This document shows, in pieces, positions 1 to 8,153 of a stretch of 64,000 bases of DNA. The position numbers and the translations under genes are program-made. The notes under the pieces are model-generated. The model was not told the origin of the DNA. It ran no database searches and worked only from the letters and a program-made list of their open reading frames with translations. The stretch's first letter is position 1; each line of letters opens with the position of its first letter. Source of the stretch: Streptomyces sclerotialus (GTDB taxonomy: Bacteria > Actinomycetota > Actinomycetes > Streptomycetales > Streptomycetaceae); assembly GCA_000719105.1 (NCBI GenBank), contig JODX01000005.1:310001-374000 (forward strand), read 5' to 3'.

Positions 1-2321
1 GGCTTCCAGGACCGGTCGTAGAGCCACACATCGCCGTCCTTCCAGGCGGCGGCGAGCAGCTTCCCGTCCGCACTCCAGGAGAGGGAGACGAGCCGTCCCT
101 CCGCGCCGGACGGCGCGCTGCGCTCGTGGGTCGAGCGGGCGTGGGGATCGGTACGGGGATTCCACCAGCGGATCGTCCCGTCCTCACCGCCCCACGCCAC
201 GGCGGAGCCGTCACCGCTGCCGGCAAGCGCCGCGACGGGTGTTCCGGCCTCGACCCGGCGTTCGCTCCAGACCGGCTGCACACTGCTCAGCAGGGCGCTC
301 CGGCTGTCCGCCGAGGCTTCCTTCCTGAAGGCCGCGACCGCGAGCCGGGCCGACAACGACGGTGCGGATCCCGCCAGCGCCATCGCCTGGTTCGCCAGGC
401 GTTGCGCCACGGCCGTGTGCTCCGCCTGCTGCTGCTTGCCCAGCAGATACGTGGTCATCGTCGTTCCGCTCACCACCAGCAGCATCACCGACCCCAGACT
501 CAGCAACCACCTCAACCGCCGACGCCAGATCCTCCGTTCCGCCCGCTGCACGCTCGCCGCCAGGAACTCCCGCTGCACGCGCCCCAGCTCGTCCGGATGC
601 CGGTTCGCCCAGTCCCGCAGGGTGGCCAGCCCGCGGTCGCGAAGCAGCTCCTCCGGGTCCCTGCCCGACTGTGCCCACCGGTCGGCTGCCCCGGCGAGAT
701 CGCGGCCCGACTTCCGCATCAGCTGCTCCTGGGTGACCCACTGCCGCAGCCGCTCCCAGGCGCCCAGCAGCGCCTCGTGGGCGATCTCCACACTGGCCTC
801 GCCGTCCGGATCGTGGCCGATGGTGAGCAGCCGCGCGCGGGTGAACTCCTCGATGACGTCGAAGGCCTCGCGGTCGCTCCCGGGCAGCTGGGCGATCAGT
901 CGCGGTCGGGCGATGCGCCGCCGGGTGCCGCTGTCGGCCTCGCCGAGCTGGGCGAGCCGCACGAAGGCGTACGCGGCGATGCGCTGCTGTCGCGGATCGA
1001 GCCGGAGATACGTCGTCTCGGCGGTGCGGGCCAGCGCCTCCTTGACGCCGCCGGCCCGGAGATAGCCGTCGAGGGTCAGCCGGTCGCCCTCCCGGTGCCG
1101 CCAGGTCTCCTGCAGGGCATGGGCGAGCAGCGGCAACGCACCCGGGGACCGGCCCTGTTCCGCGGCCCACGGCCCGTTGAGGGTGCCGAGGTGGGCGAGG
1201 AGGGTACGGACGAGCGCGTCCTCGACCTCCAGCCCGGCGTCCTCGGCCGGCTCCACGATCGCGGCACGCAGCTCGGCCTCGGTCATGGGTTCGAGCAGAT
1301 AGGCACCTGTCCGGAGGGCCCGGGTGAGGCCGGGGTGGGCCAGGCAGCGGCCGAAGAAGTCCGCCCGCAGACCAGCGACCACGAGGGCGGCCGCGGGTCT
1401 CTCGGCCTCTGCCGTGGAGAGCACGGACAGTGCGTCGAGAAACGCCGCCCTCTCCGCCACGTCCGTGCAGAGGGTGAAGATCTCCTCCAGCTGATCGACG
1501 ACGACGGCCGTACGGAACGGCTGTCCGCCCGGTCCGGCCGTCCGCAGGTCGTCCGCGCATCGCTCAGGTGCGTCCCGCAACTGTTCGTGTACGGCATCGG
1601 GTTCCGTGCCGGCGACGGCGGCGAGTTCCCGCGCGAGCCGGGTCAGTGGACGCTCACCCGGGGTGAACCGCACCACCGTCCAGTCGCGCGTCCCGCCCAG
1701 CCGTCCCTCCCTCAGAGCGGGTACGAGTCCGGCGTACAGCAGTGAGGACTTGCCCGCTCCCGACGGTGCGACGACCAGGTGCGGGCCGCCGCGCGTGAGC
1801 CGGCCGTCGAGTTCGGCCAGCAGCCCGGAGACCGCCGCGTCACGGCCGCGGAACCAGCGGGCGTGTTCCGGTGCGTAAGGGGCGAGGCCGGGATAGGGAC
1901 ACGGGGCGCCGATGGACGGTACGTCGTCCGTCCCCGGCCTGGCCAGCAACCACAGGTCCAGCAGTCGCCCCTTCGAGCCGAAATACCGGTCGAGGGCCTC
2001 GGCCAGTGCCTGGCTGCCGAGCTGTCTGCCGTGCTCGATCTTGCTGATGTGCGCCTTGTGGCAGTAGACCTGCTCGCCCAGTTTCTTCTGGGGCAGGCCT
2101 CTCGCCATTCTCAGGTGCCGCACTTCCTCCCCGTACGTCCTGTCGGGTTCCTCGTCGGCGCCGGCCGGCTCCTCGTGCCCGGCCGTCCTGAGGTCGCCCT
2201 CCGCGGACCTGGAGTCCTCCCCAGGCCCGGGCGGTTCGGGCGATACGGGCAGTTCCCCTTCCGTTGCCTGTTGCCTGCCACTCGGGCAACCGGCAACTCC
2301 CTCTTCTCCCCCGCTGCTCAC
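1..2321 (-). CDS. HTH-nSTAND-WD40 signalling ATPase (C-terminus cut by window edge)
   Basis: A minus-strand frame runs from a GTG at 2321 off the left edge, about 773 residues visible. An XRE-type helix-turn-helix lies near residues 62-115 (core KKLGEQVYCHKAHISKIE). A STAND-type NTPase follows, with Walker A APSGAGKSS near 183-192 and Walker B VVVDQLEEI near 270. One membrane segment lies near 605-630 (LLSLGSVMLLVVSG). WD40-like blades begin after about 650 (DGTIRWWNP, DGDVWLYD). Such proteins sense a ligand through the WD repeats and switch through nucleotide-driven oligomerisation; the ligand here is unknown. The start follows AGGTG at 6 bases, but the first 60 residues are low-complexity and not strongly codon-biased, so it is uncertain. 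The gene is divergent from the CHAP hydrolase. Confidence 0.85.
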   Translation of the reverse strand, partial: MSSGGEEGVAGCPSGRQQATEGELPVSPEPPGPGEDSRSAEGDLRTAGHEEPAGADEEPDRTYGEEVRHLRMARGLPQKKLGEQVYCHKAHISKIEHGRQLGSQALAEALDRYFGSKGRLLDLWLLARPGTDDVPSIGAPCPYPGLAPYAPEHARWFRGRDAAVSGLLAELDGRLTRGGPHLVVAPSGAGKSSLLYAGLVPALREGRLGGTRDWTVVRFTPGERPLTRLARELAAVAGTEPDAVHEQLRDAPERCADDLRTAGPGGQPFRTAVVVDQLEEIFTLCTDVAERAAFLDALSVLSTAEAERPAAALVVAGLRADFFGRCLAHPGLTRALRTGAYLLEPMTEAELRAAIVEPAEDAGLEVEDALVRTLLAHLGTLNGPWAAEQGRSPGALPLLAHALQETWRHREGDRLTLDGYLRAGGVKEALARTAETTYLRLDPRQQRIAAYAFVRLAQLGEADSGTRRRIARPRLIAQLPGSDREAFDVIEEFTRARLLTIGHDPDGEASVEIAHEALLGAWERLRQWVTQEQLMRKSGRDLAGAADRWAQSGRDPEELLRDRGLATLRDWANRHPDELGRVQREFLAASVQRAERRIWRRRLRWLLSLGSVMLLVVSGTTMTTYLLGKQQQAEHTAVAQRLANQAMALAGSAPSLSARLAVAAFRKEASADSRSALLSSVQPVWSERRVEAGTPVAALAGSGDGSAVAWGGEDGTIRWWNPRTDPHARSTHERSAPSGAEGRLVSLSWSADGKLLAAAWKDGDVWLYDRSWK
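2263..2297. repeat. Imperfect palindrome with repeated GTTGCC/GGCAAC
   Basis: Two GTTGCC half-sites (2263-2275) are mirrored by two GGCAAC half-sites (2284-2297) around an 8-base centre; 13 of 14 arm positions match. It lies just inside the assigned start of the HTH-nSTAND gene and about 180 bases before the CHAP gene. It could be an operator for the HTH protein or an RNA hairpin near its start. Confidence 0.5.
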
Positions 2322-2477
2322 GTGCTTCACCTGCTACATCTTTCACCGCGACCGACACGCTCCGGAGGCAGAAGACTACGGGTGGTGATGGCGCATCCAG
2401 CGGGCTCCCCCGAGCACGCCCGCACACCGCCGTGCGCCGGAAGCGCACGTACCCCCCAGAGCAACCGAGGAGTTGCC

Positions 2478-3089
2478 ATGAAGCTGTTCCGCACCGCCTG
2501 CGCCGCACTCGCCCTCGCCCTGGGCCCCGCCGTACCGGCACCCGCCGCCCCCACGGGCGCCTCCCCGGAGCGTGCCGAGATCGTCAGGCGGGCCGAGGCG
2601 TTCCTGACGCAGCCGCAGGAGTACCGGCTGACGAGGAGCGGCTCGACCCACATGTCGGCTCCCCGGCCCGGGGAGAACTTCCTCGGCGGACGTGACCTCA
2701 ACAGGTTCAACGGCTACAGCGGCTCGCCGTGGTGCGGCTACTTCGCGGCCCGCACGTGGGGGTACAGGGATACGCCGGGCCGGTACGCCTCCTCGCACGC
2801 CTGGTGGAAGGCCAGCCGTGAGTTCCACTCGTTCGACTCGAGCGTGCTGCCTGCGCGGGGCGACGTCCTCGTCTGGCACAACGGACTGACGGGTGGCGCG
2901 GCACAGGGTCACGTCGCCGTCGTCACCGAGGTCACCGACCGGTCCGTCGAGGTCGTCGAAGGCAATGCGCAGAGCAGCGGCGACCGGGGCAGCGACAGCA
3001 TCGTCCGGCGAAGCCGGACCTGGACGGCGACCGGGATGAAGCTCGGTGACGGCAGCCGCGCGTTCCGTGGATTCGCCGCGCGTTTCTGA
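2478..3089 (+). CDS. Secreted CHAP-domain amidase/peptidase
   Basis: 203 residues starting at ATG after GAGGAG at 5 bases. The N-terminus MKLFRTACAALALALG is a Sec signal peptide ending in an Ala-Pro-rich cleavage region near residue 26. The rest is a CHAP domain: the likely catalytic Cys is in SPWCGYF (about residue 78) and the likely His in GHVAVVTEV (about 150). CHAP enzymes cleave peptidoglycan amide or peptide bonds outside the cell. There is no separate wall-binding domain. The gene is divergent from the HTH-nSTAND gene, and a 366-base regulatory region for nrdA follows. The fold is clear; the exact bond cleaved cannot be read from sequence. Confidence 0.85.
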   Translation: MKLFRTACAALALALGPAVPAPAAPTGASPERAEIVRRAEAFLTQPQEYRLTRSGSTHMSAPRPGENFLGGRDLNRFNGYSGSPWCGYFAARTWGYRDTPGRYASSHAWWKASREFHSFDSSVLPARGDVLVWHNGLTGGAAQGHVAVVTEVTDRSVEVVEGNAQSSGDRGSDSIVRRSRTWTATGMKLGDGSRAFRGFAARF

Positions 3090-3129
3090 GCGAACGGCCC
3101 GTCAACGGGATCAACCGGGCCGGGACACG

Positions 3130-3177
3130 ACACAACATGTGGGGGTGGAGTTGGAACGGCACCCCCACATGTATGCT
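3130..3177. promoter_or_regulatory. Paired NrdR-like boxes upstream of nrdA
   Basis: Two sites centred on ACATGT (3135-3140 and 3167-3172) lie 32 bp apart, three helical turns, which is the usual spacing of tandem NrdR boxes. Together they form a 13-bp perfect inverted repeat (ACATGTGGGGGTG at 3135-3147 with its complement at 3160-3172). Box 1 (3130-3145) matches the NrdR consensus moderately and box 2 weakly. NrdR represses ribonucleotide reductase genes in Streptomyces. The assignment rests on spacing, symmetry and position. Confidence 0.55.
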
Positions 3178-3179
3178 CG

Positions 3180-3300
3180 TGCTCGCTGTCGCCGCAGGGG
3201 AATCCGGTGCGAATCCGGAACTGTCCCGCAACGGTGTACTTGTGCGTGTTCGTCTTCCCGAGCGCCCACTTGTCCAGTCCGAGTACCTGCCGACGGCGCG
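3180..3300 (+). ncRNA. Cobalamin (B12) riboswitch of the nrdAB operon
   Basis: The leader holds the conserved cobalamin-riboswitch core: GGGGAATCCGGTGCGAATCC at 3197-3216, then CTGTCCCGCAACGG, and the 3' B12 box AGTCCGAGTACCTGCCG at 3276-3292. It ends about 155 bases before the nrdA start. Adenosylcobalamin binding would lower expression of this oxygen-dependent class Ia enzyme when the B12-dependent class II enzyme can work. That control is established for S. coelicolor nrdABS. The outer limits of the aptamer are estimated. Confidence 0.93.
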
Positions 3301-3455
3301 CCCGGCCGTCCGGCCCGGGCGCCCTGACGTCCGGGCCTCGCGGAATGGGCCGGTGGACGCGCCGCGTACCGGCCGGCTGACGCCTTCCGTCTGCGCGCGC
3401 ACGTGTGCACCGCTCCCTCCTTCCGCAGGCCCAGCCGAGCGAGGGAGAGCCCCAC

Positions 3456-5828
3456 GTGACCATCGCGCCACCGGATCCGGCCGCAGTCACCGAACCGAGC
3501 CCCGACGGTCCCGACAGTCCCGGTACCGCGCTGCTGCGCACCCTGACCGAGCTCACCGCCGACCTCCCCGACACCGACCCCGGCCGGGTCGCCGCCGCCG
3601 CGCTGCGCGGCCGCTCGGCCCACGCGGACGAGGCGGAGCTGCGGGAGCTGGCCACCGAGGCGGCGGCGGGGCTCGTCTTCGAGGACCCCGCGTACTCGCG
3701 GCTGGCCGCCCGGCTGCTGACCATCGGCATCGCCGCCGAGGCCGCCTCGCAAGGTGTGCGCTCCTTCTCCGGGTCGGTCACCGCCGGTCACCGCGAGGGC
3801 CTGATCGCGGACCGCACCGCCGAGTTCGTGACACTGCACGCGGCGCGCCTGGACGCGCTGGCCGGCACCGCCGTCGCCGAGGGGGCCGACGACCGCTTCG
3901 GCTACTTCGGCCTGCGGACCCTGTACAGCCGCTATCTGCTCCGCCACCCGGTCACCCGGCGGGTCGTCGAGACCCCGCAGCACTTCCTGCTCCGCGTCGC
4001 CTGCGGTCTCGCCGAGGACGGCACCGCCCGCTCCGTCGACGAGGTCACCGCGCTGTACGGCCTGATGAGCCGCCTGGAGTACCTCCCCTCCTCCCCCACC
4101 CTCTTCAACTCCGGCACGCGGCACCCCCAGATGTCGTCCTGCTACCTGCTCGACTCCCCCCAGGACGAACTGGACTCCCTCTACGAGCGCTATCACCAGG
4201 TGGCCCGCCTCTCGAAGCACGCGGGCGGCATCGGGCTCGCCTACTCCCGCATCCGTTCCCGCGGCGCGCTGATCCGGGGCACCAACGGGCACTCCAACGG
4301 CATCGTCCCGTTCCTGAAGACGCTCGACTCCTCGGTCGCCGCCGTCAACCAGGGCGGCCGGCGCAAGGGTGCCGCCGCCGTCTACCTGGAGACCTGGCAC
4401 GCCGACCTCGAGGAGTTCCTGGAGCTGCGGGACAACACCGGCGAGGACGCCCGCCGCACCCACCACCTGAACCTCGCGCACTGGATCCCGGACGAGTTCA
4501 TGCGCCGGGTCGAGGCCGACGGGGAGTGGTCGCTGTTCTCCCCCTCCGACGTGCCGGAGCTGGCCGACCTGTGGGGCGAGGAGTTCGACGCCGCGTACCG
4601 CAGGGCGGAGGCGGCCGGGCTGGCGCGGAAGACGCTGCCCGCGCGCGAGCTGTACGGCCGCATGATGCGCACCCTCGCCCAGACCGGCAACGGCTGGATG
4701 ACCTTCAAGGACGCCGCCAACCGCACCGCCAACCAGACCGCGGAGCCGGGCCACGTCATCCACTCCTCCAACCTCTGCACGGAGATCCTGGAGGTCACCA
4801 GCGACGACGAGACGGCGGTCTGCAACCTGGGGTCGGTCAATCTGGGCGCCCTCGTCGACCCGGCCGTCCAGGACATCGACTGGGAGCGGCTGGACGCCAC
4901 CGTCCGCACCGCCGTGACCTTCCTGGACCGCGTGGTCGACATCAACTTCTACCCGACCGAGCAGGCGGGCCGCTCCAACGCCCGGTGGCGTCCCGTCGGC
5001 CTGGGCGTGATGGGCCTGCAGGACGTCTTCTTCCGGCTGCGGCTGCCCTTCGACTCGCGCGAGGCGATGACCTTGTCCACCCGTATCGCCGAGCGGATCA
5101 TGCTCGCCGCGTACGAGGCGTCGGCCGACCTCGCGGAGCGGAGCGGCCCGCTGCCGGCCTGGGAGAAGACCCGTACAGCCCGGGGCGTGCTCCACCCCGA
5201 CCACTACGAGGGCGTCGAGTTCGCCTGGCCCGACCGCTGGACCGCCCTGCGGAAGCGCATCGCCGCCACCGGCCTGCGCAACTCCCTCCTTCTCGCGATC
5301 GCCCCCACGGCCACCATCGCCTCGATCGCCGGCGTGTACGAGTGCATCGAGCCGCAGGTGTCCAACCTGTTCAAGCGGGAGACGCTGTCCGGCGAGTTCC
5401 TCCAGGTCAACTCGTATCTGGTGGACGACCTCAAGCGGCTCGGCGTGTGGGACGCCCGCACCCGCGAGGCGCTGCGCGAGGTGAACGGCTCCGTGCAGCA
5501 CTTGGGCCGGCTCCCCGAGGACGTACGGCGGCTCTACCGCACCGCCTGGGAGATCCCGCAGCGCGCCCTGATCGACATGGCCGCCGCGCGCACCCCGTTC
5601 CTGGACCAGGCCCAGTCCCTGAACCTGTTCCTGGAGACGCCGACCATCGGCAAGCTCTCCTCGATGTACGCCCACGCCTGGAAGTCGGGCCTGAAGACCA
5701 CGTACTACCTGCGCTCGCGCCCGGCGACCCGGATCGCCCGCGCGGCACAGGCGGCCGTTCCCGTACCGGCGGAGGACGCCGTCGCCTGCTCCCTGGAAAA
5801 CCCCGAGTCCTGCGAGGCCTGCCAGTGA
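3456..5828 (+). CDS. nrdA: Class Ia ribonucleoside-diphosphate reductase, alpha subunit
   Basis: 790 residues from GTG at 3456, preceded by GAGGGAGA; an in-frame ATG 17 codons upstream lacks support. The catalytic subunit reduces ribonucleoside diphosphates. Visible landmarks are the first redox Cys in SSCYLLDS, the Asn-x-Cys-x-Glu active site in NLCTEI, the second redox Cys in ETAVCNLGSVNL, the adjacent tyrosines of the radical relay in LKTTYYLRS, and the C-terminal shuttle CEAC. The N-terminal 100 residues resemble an ATP-cone-like allosteric extension but are divergent. nrdB overlaps its stop codon. The upstream riboswitch and NrdR-like boxes should control the operon. Confidence 0.97.
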   Translation: MTIAPPDPAAVTEPSPDGPDSPGTALLRTLTELTADLPDTDPGRVAAAALRGRSAHADEAELRELATEAAAGLVFEDPAYSRLAARLLTIGIAAEAASQGVRSFSGSVTAGHREGLIADRTAEFVTLHAARLDALAGTAVAEGADDRFGYFGLRTLYSRYLLRHPVTRRVVETPQHFLLRVACGLAEDGTARSVDEVTALYGLMSRLEYLPSSPTLFNSGTRHPQMSSCYLLDSPQDELDSLYERYHQVARLSKHAGGIGLAYSRIRSRGALIRGTNGHSNGIVPFLKTLDSSVAAVNQGGRRKGAAAVYLETWHADLEEFLELRDNTGEDARRTHHLNLAHWIPDEFMRRVEADGEWSLFSPSDVPELADLWGEEFDAAYRRAEAAGLARKTLPARELYGRMMRTLAQTGNGWMTFKDAANRTANQTAEPGHVIHSSNLCTEILEVTSDDETAVCNLGSVNLGALVDPAVQDIDWERLDATVRTAVTFLDRVVDINFYPTEQAGRSNARWRPVGLGVMGLQDVFFRLRLPFDSREAMTLSTRIAERIMLAAYEASADLAERSGPLPAWEKTRTARGVLHPDHYEGVEFAWPDRWTALRKRIAATGLRNSLLLAIAPTATIASIAGVYECIEPQVSNLFKRETLSGEFLQVNSYLVDDLKRLGVWDARTREALREVNGSVQHLGRLPEDVRRLYRTAWEIPQRALIDMAAARTPFLDQAQSLNLFLETPTIGKLSSMYAHAWKSGLKTTYYLRSRPATRIARAAQAAVPVPAEDAVACSLENPESCEACQ

Positions 5829-6847
5829 TGACCAGCACGAAGACCGCCCAGAACCTGCTCGACCCCGGTTTCGAGCTGACCCTCCGCCCCATGCGCTACC
5901 CCGACTTCTACGAGCGCTACCGGGACGCCATCAAGAACACCTGGACCGTGGAGGAGGTCGACCTGCACTCGGACGTCGCCGACCTCGCCAGGCTCAGCCC
6001 CGCCGAACAGCACCTCATCGGCCGCCTCGTGGCCTTCTTCGCGACCGGCGACTCCATCGTGGCGAACAACCTCGTGCTCACCCTCTACAGGCACATCAAC
6101 TCCCCCGAGGCGCGCCTGTACCTGTCGCGGCAGCTCTTCGAGGAGGCCGTCCACGTCCAGTTCTATCTGACGCTCCTCGACACCTACCTGCCCGACCCGG
6201 AGGACCGCGCGGCCGCCTTCGCCGCGGTCGAGAGCATCCCGTCCATCCGCGAGAAGGCCGGGTTCTGCTTCACATGGATGGACTCGGTCGAGGAGATCGA
6301 CCGGCTGGAGAGCAGGGCCGACCGCCGGCGCTTCCTGCTCAATCTCATCTGCTTCGCGGCGTGCATCGAGGGCCTGTTCTTCTACGGCGCGTTCGCGTAC
6401 GTCTACTGGTTCCGCAGCCGGGGCCTGCTGCACGGCCTGGCCACCGGCACCAACTGGGTCTTCCGGGACGAGACGATGCACATGTCCTTCGCCTTCGACG
6501 TGGTGGACACCGTCCGCAAGGAGGAGCCGGACCTCTTCGACGACGAGCTGCAGCGGCAGGTCACCGACATGCTGCGGGAGGCCGTCGAGGCCGAGCTGCA
6601 GTTCGCGCGCGACCTGTGCGGTGACGGCCTCCCGGGGATGAACACCGAGTCGATGCGCCAGTACCTGGAGTGCGTCGCCGATCAGCGGCTGACCCGCCTC
6701 GGCTTCGCCCCGGTGTACGGCTCGGAGAACCCGTTCTCCTTCATGGAGCTTCAGGGCGTGCAGGAGCTGACCAACTTCTTCGAGCGGCGGCCTTCGGCGT
6801 ACCAGGTCGCGGTGGAGGGGTCGGTCGGCTTCGACGAGGACTTCTGA
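5828..6847 (+). CDS. nrdB: Class Ia ribonucleotide reductase, beta (radical) subunit
   Basis: 339 residues. Its ATG shares one base with the nrdA stop (TGATG), so translation is probably coupled. The ferritin-like fold carries the di-iron ligands and stable tyrosyl radical: EEAVHVQFY gives Glu, His three positions on and Tyr four beyond that, the E. coli Glu115-His118-Tyr122 pattern. A second ligand set is in FRDETMHMSF. The acidic C-terminus GFDEDF is the tail that docks on the alpha subunit. It generates the radical for NrdA. Its last 97 bases overlap an opposite-strand gene. Confidence 0.97.
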   Translation: MTSTKTAQNLLDPGFELTLRPMRYPDFYERYRDAIKNTWTVEEVDLHSDVADLARLSPAEQHLIGRLVAFFATGDSIVANNLVLTLYRHINSPEARLYLSRQLFEEAVHVQFYLTLLDTYLPDPEDRAAAFAAVESIPSIREKAGFCFTWMDSVEEIDRLESRADRRRFLLNLICFAACIEGLFFYGAFAYVYWFRSRGLLHGLATGTNWVFRDETMHMSFAFDVVDTVRKEEPDLFDDELQRQVTDMLREAVEAELQFARDLCGDGLPGMNTESMRQYLECVADQRLTRLGFAPVYGSENPFSFMELQGVQELTNFFERRPSAYQVAVEGSVGFDEDF

Positions 6848-7065
6848 GTCTTCGCGGGAGCCTCGGCGGGAGCCTTCGTGGAAGCCTGCTCGGCAGCCCT
6901 TCCCTCGGCAGCCCTTCGCTCGGCAGCCCTTCGCTCGGCCTCCCTGAGCTGACGGTCGATACGCCGGTCGCGTACGACACCGATCAGCGCGGGGAGGACG
7001 AGCACGGCCAGCAGGCCGAGGACGGCCACCGTTCCGAGGAGGGCCTGTGCGTGTGTCGTATCCAT
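6751..7065 (-). CDS. Small single-pass membrane protein, antisense to the nrdB end
   Basis: 104 residues from ATG at 7065 (MDTTHAQALL), with GAGAG 8 bases upstream; a GTG at 7089 in the same frame is less likely. One hydrophobic helix near residues 8-30 (LLGTVAVLGLLAVLVLPALI) is followed by a basic stretch and an Arg/Ala/Glu-rich repetitive tail (RAAERRAAEGRAAE). It sits on the minus strand between nrdB and nrdS and overlaps the nrdB 3' end by 97 bases. No family is recognised. Membrane helix and topology favour a real gene; the overlapping C-terminus and repetitive composition argue caution. Confidence 0.5.
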   Translation of the reverse strand: MDTTHAQALLGTVAVLGLLAVLVLPALIGVVRDRRIDRQLREAERRAAERRAAEGRAAEQASTKAPAEAPAKTQKSSSKPTDPSTATWYAEGRRSKKLVSSCTP

Positions 7066-7158
7066 GGACACCACTCTCGCGCCGAACACTCCTTACCGTC
7101 AGTGGCAGGACTGCCGTGAGCCCTCGAATTACTGCCAGCCCTGCGGCACACTGGCGGC

Positions 7159-8121
7159 ATGCTGCGGAACGTGGCCGTCGTCCTGCTCGACGGAGTGCAT
7201 CCCTTCGAACTCGGCGTGCTGTGCGAGGTGTTCGGGCTCGACCGCAGTGACGAGGGGCTGCCCGTGTACGACTTCGCGGTGGTCTCCGCCGAGGGCCCCA
7301 CGCTCGGCACGCACGCCGGGTTCACCGTCTCGGTGCCGTACGGCCTGGAGCGGCTGGAGGAGGCCGACCTGATCGCCGTACCGGCCGGGGAGAGCTATGT
7401 GGGGCGGAGCTTCCCGCCCGAGCTGCTCGACGCGCTGCGCCGGGCCGTGGACCGGGGCGCGCGAGTGCTGAGCGTCTGCTCCGGCGTCTTCGTGCTGGGC
7501 GCGGCCGGGCTCCTGGACGGACGGCGGTGCGCGGTGCACTGGCGGCACGTCGAGGAGCTGGCCCGGCAGTACCCGCGGGCGGTCGTCGAACCCGATGTGC
7601 TGTACGTGGACGAGGACCCGGTCATCACCTCGGCCGGCACCGCCGCCGGGATCGACGCCTGTCTGCACCTCGTCCGCCGGGAGCAGGGCCCCGGCGTCGC
7701 CAACGCCATCGCCCGCCGCATGGTGGTGCCCCCGCACCGGGACGGCGGCCAGGCCCAGTACATCGAGCGTCCGCTGCCCCGCTCCCGGTGCGACACGGTC
7801 GGCGAGGTGCTGGTCTGGATGGAGGGGCACCTGGACACCGACATGACCGTCGAGCAGCTCGCCGACCGCGCCCATATGTCCCCGCGCACCTTCGCCCGCC
7901 GCTTCCAGCAGGAGACCGGCACCACGCCCTACCGCTGGATCCTGCGCCAGCGCGTGCTGCTCGCCCAGCGGCTGCTGGAGGCGACGGACGAGACGACGGA
8001 CGCGATCGCGGGCCGCACCGGCTTCGGTACGGCGGCCGCGCTGCGCCACCATTTCGTACGGTCGCTGGGGACCACGCCGCACGCGTACCGGCGCACGTTC
8101 AGGGGCCCGCAGGCCGCCTGA
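7159..8121 (+). CDS. nrdS: AraC/GlxA-family transcriptional regulator of the nrd cluster
   Basis: 320 residues. Residues 1-180 form a DJ-1/PfpI (class I amidotransferase-like) domain, with the nucleophile-elbow Cys in RVLSVCSGVFVLG. Residues about 215-315 form an AraC-type double helix-turn-helix (MSPRTFARRFQQETGTTPYR, then a second helix near GFGTAAALRHHF). In S. coelicolor an AraC-like gene, nrdS, is co-transcribed with nrdAB. Here 311 bases separate it from nrdB, with an opposite-strand gene between. It is convergent with the P450 gene. No strong ribosome site precedes the ATG, so a leaderless start is possible. Confidence 0.82.
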   Translation: MLRNVAVVLLDGVHPFELGVLCEVFGLDRSDEGLPVYDFAVVSAEGPTLGTHAGFTVSVPYGLERLEEADLIAVPAGESYVGRSFPPELLDALRRAVDRGARVLSVCSGVFVLGAAGLLDGRRCAVHWRHVEELARQYPRAVVEPDVLYVDEDPVITSAGTAAGIDACLHLVRREQGPGVANAIARRMVVPPHRDGGQAQYIERPLPRSRCDTVGEVLVWMEGHLDTDMTVEQLADRAHMSPRTFARRFQQETGTTPYRWILRQRVLLAQRLLEATDETTDAIAGRTGFGTAAALRHHFVRSLGTTPHAYRRTFRGPQAA

Positions 8122-8153
8122 ACGTGCGCACCGGCACCTTCAGCTCCCGCGTG

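Noticed and set aside
3137..6847. A 1,236-codon open frame covering nrdA and ending as nrdB
   Set aside because: Its first 890 codons are an Arg/Pro/Ala-rich off-frame reading of nrdA. Only the nrdB portion from 5828 is real.
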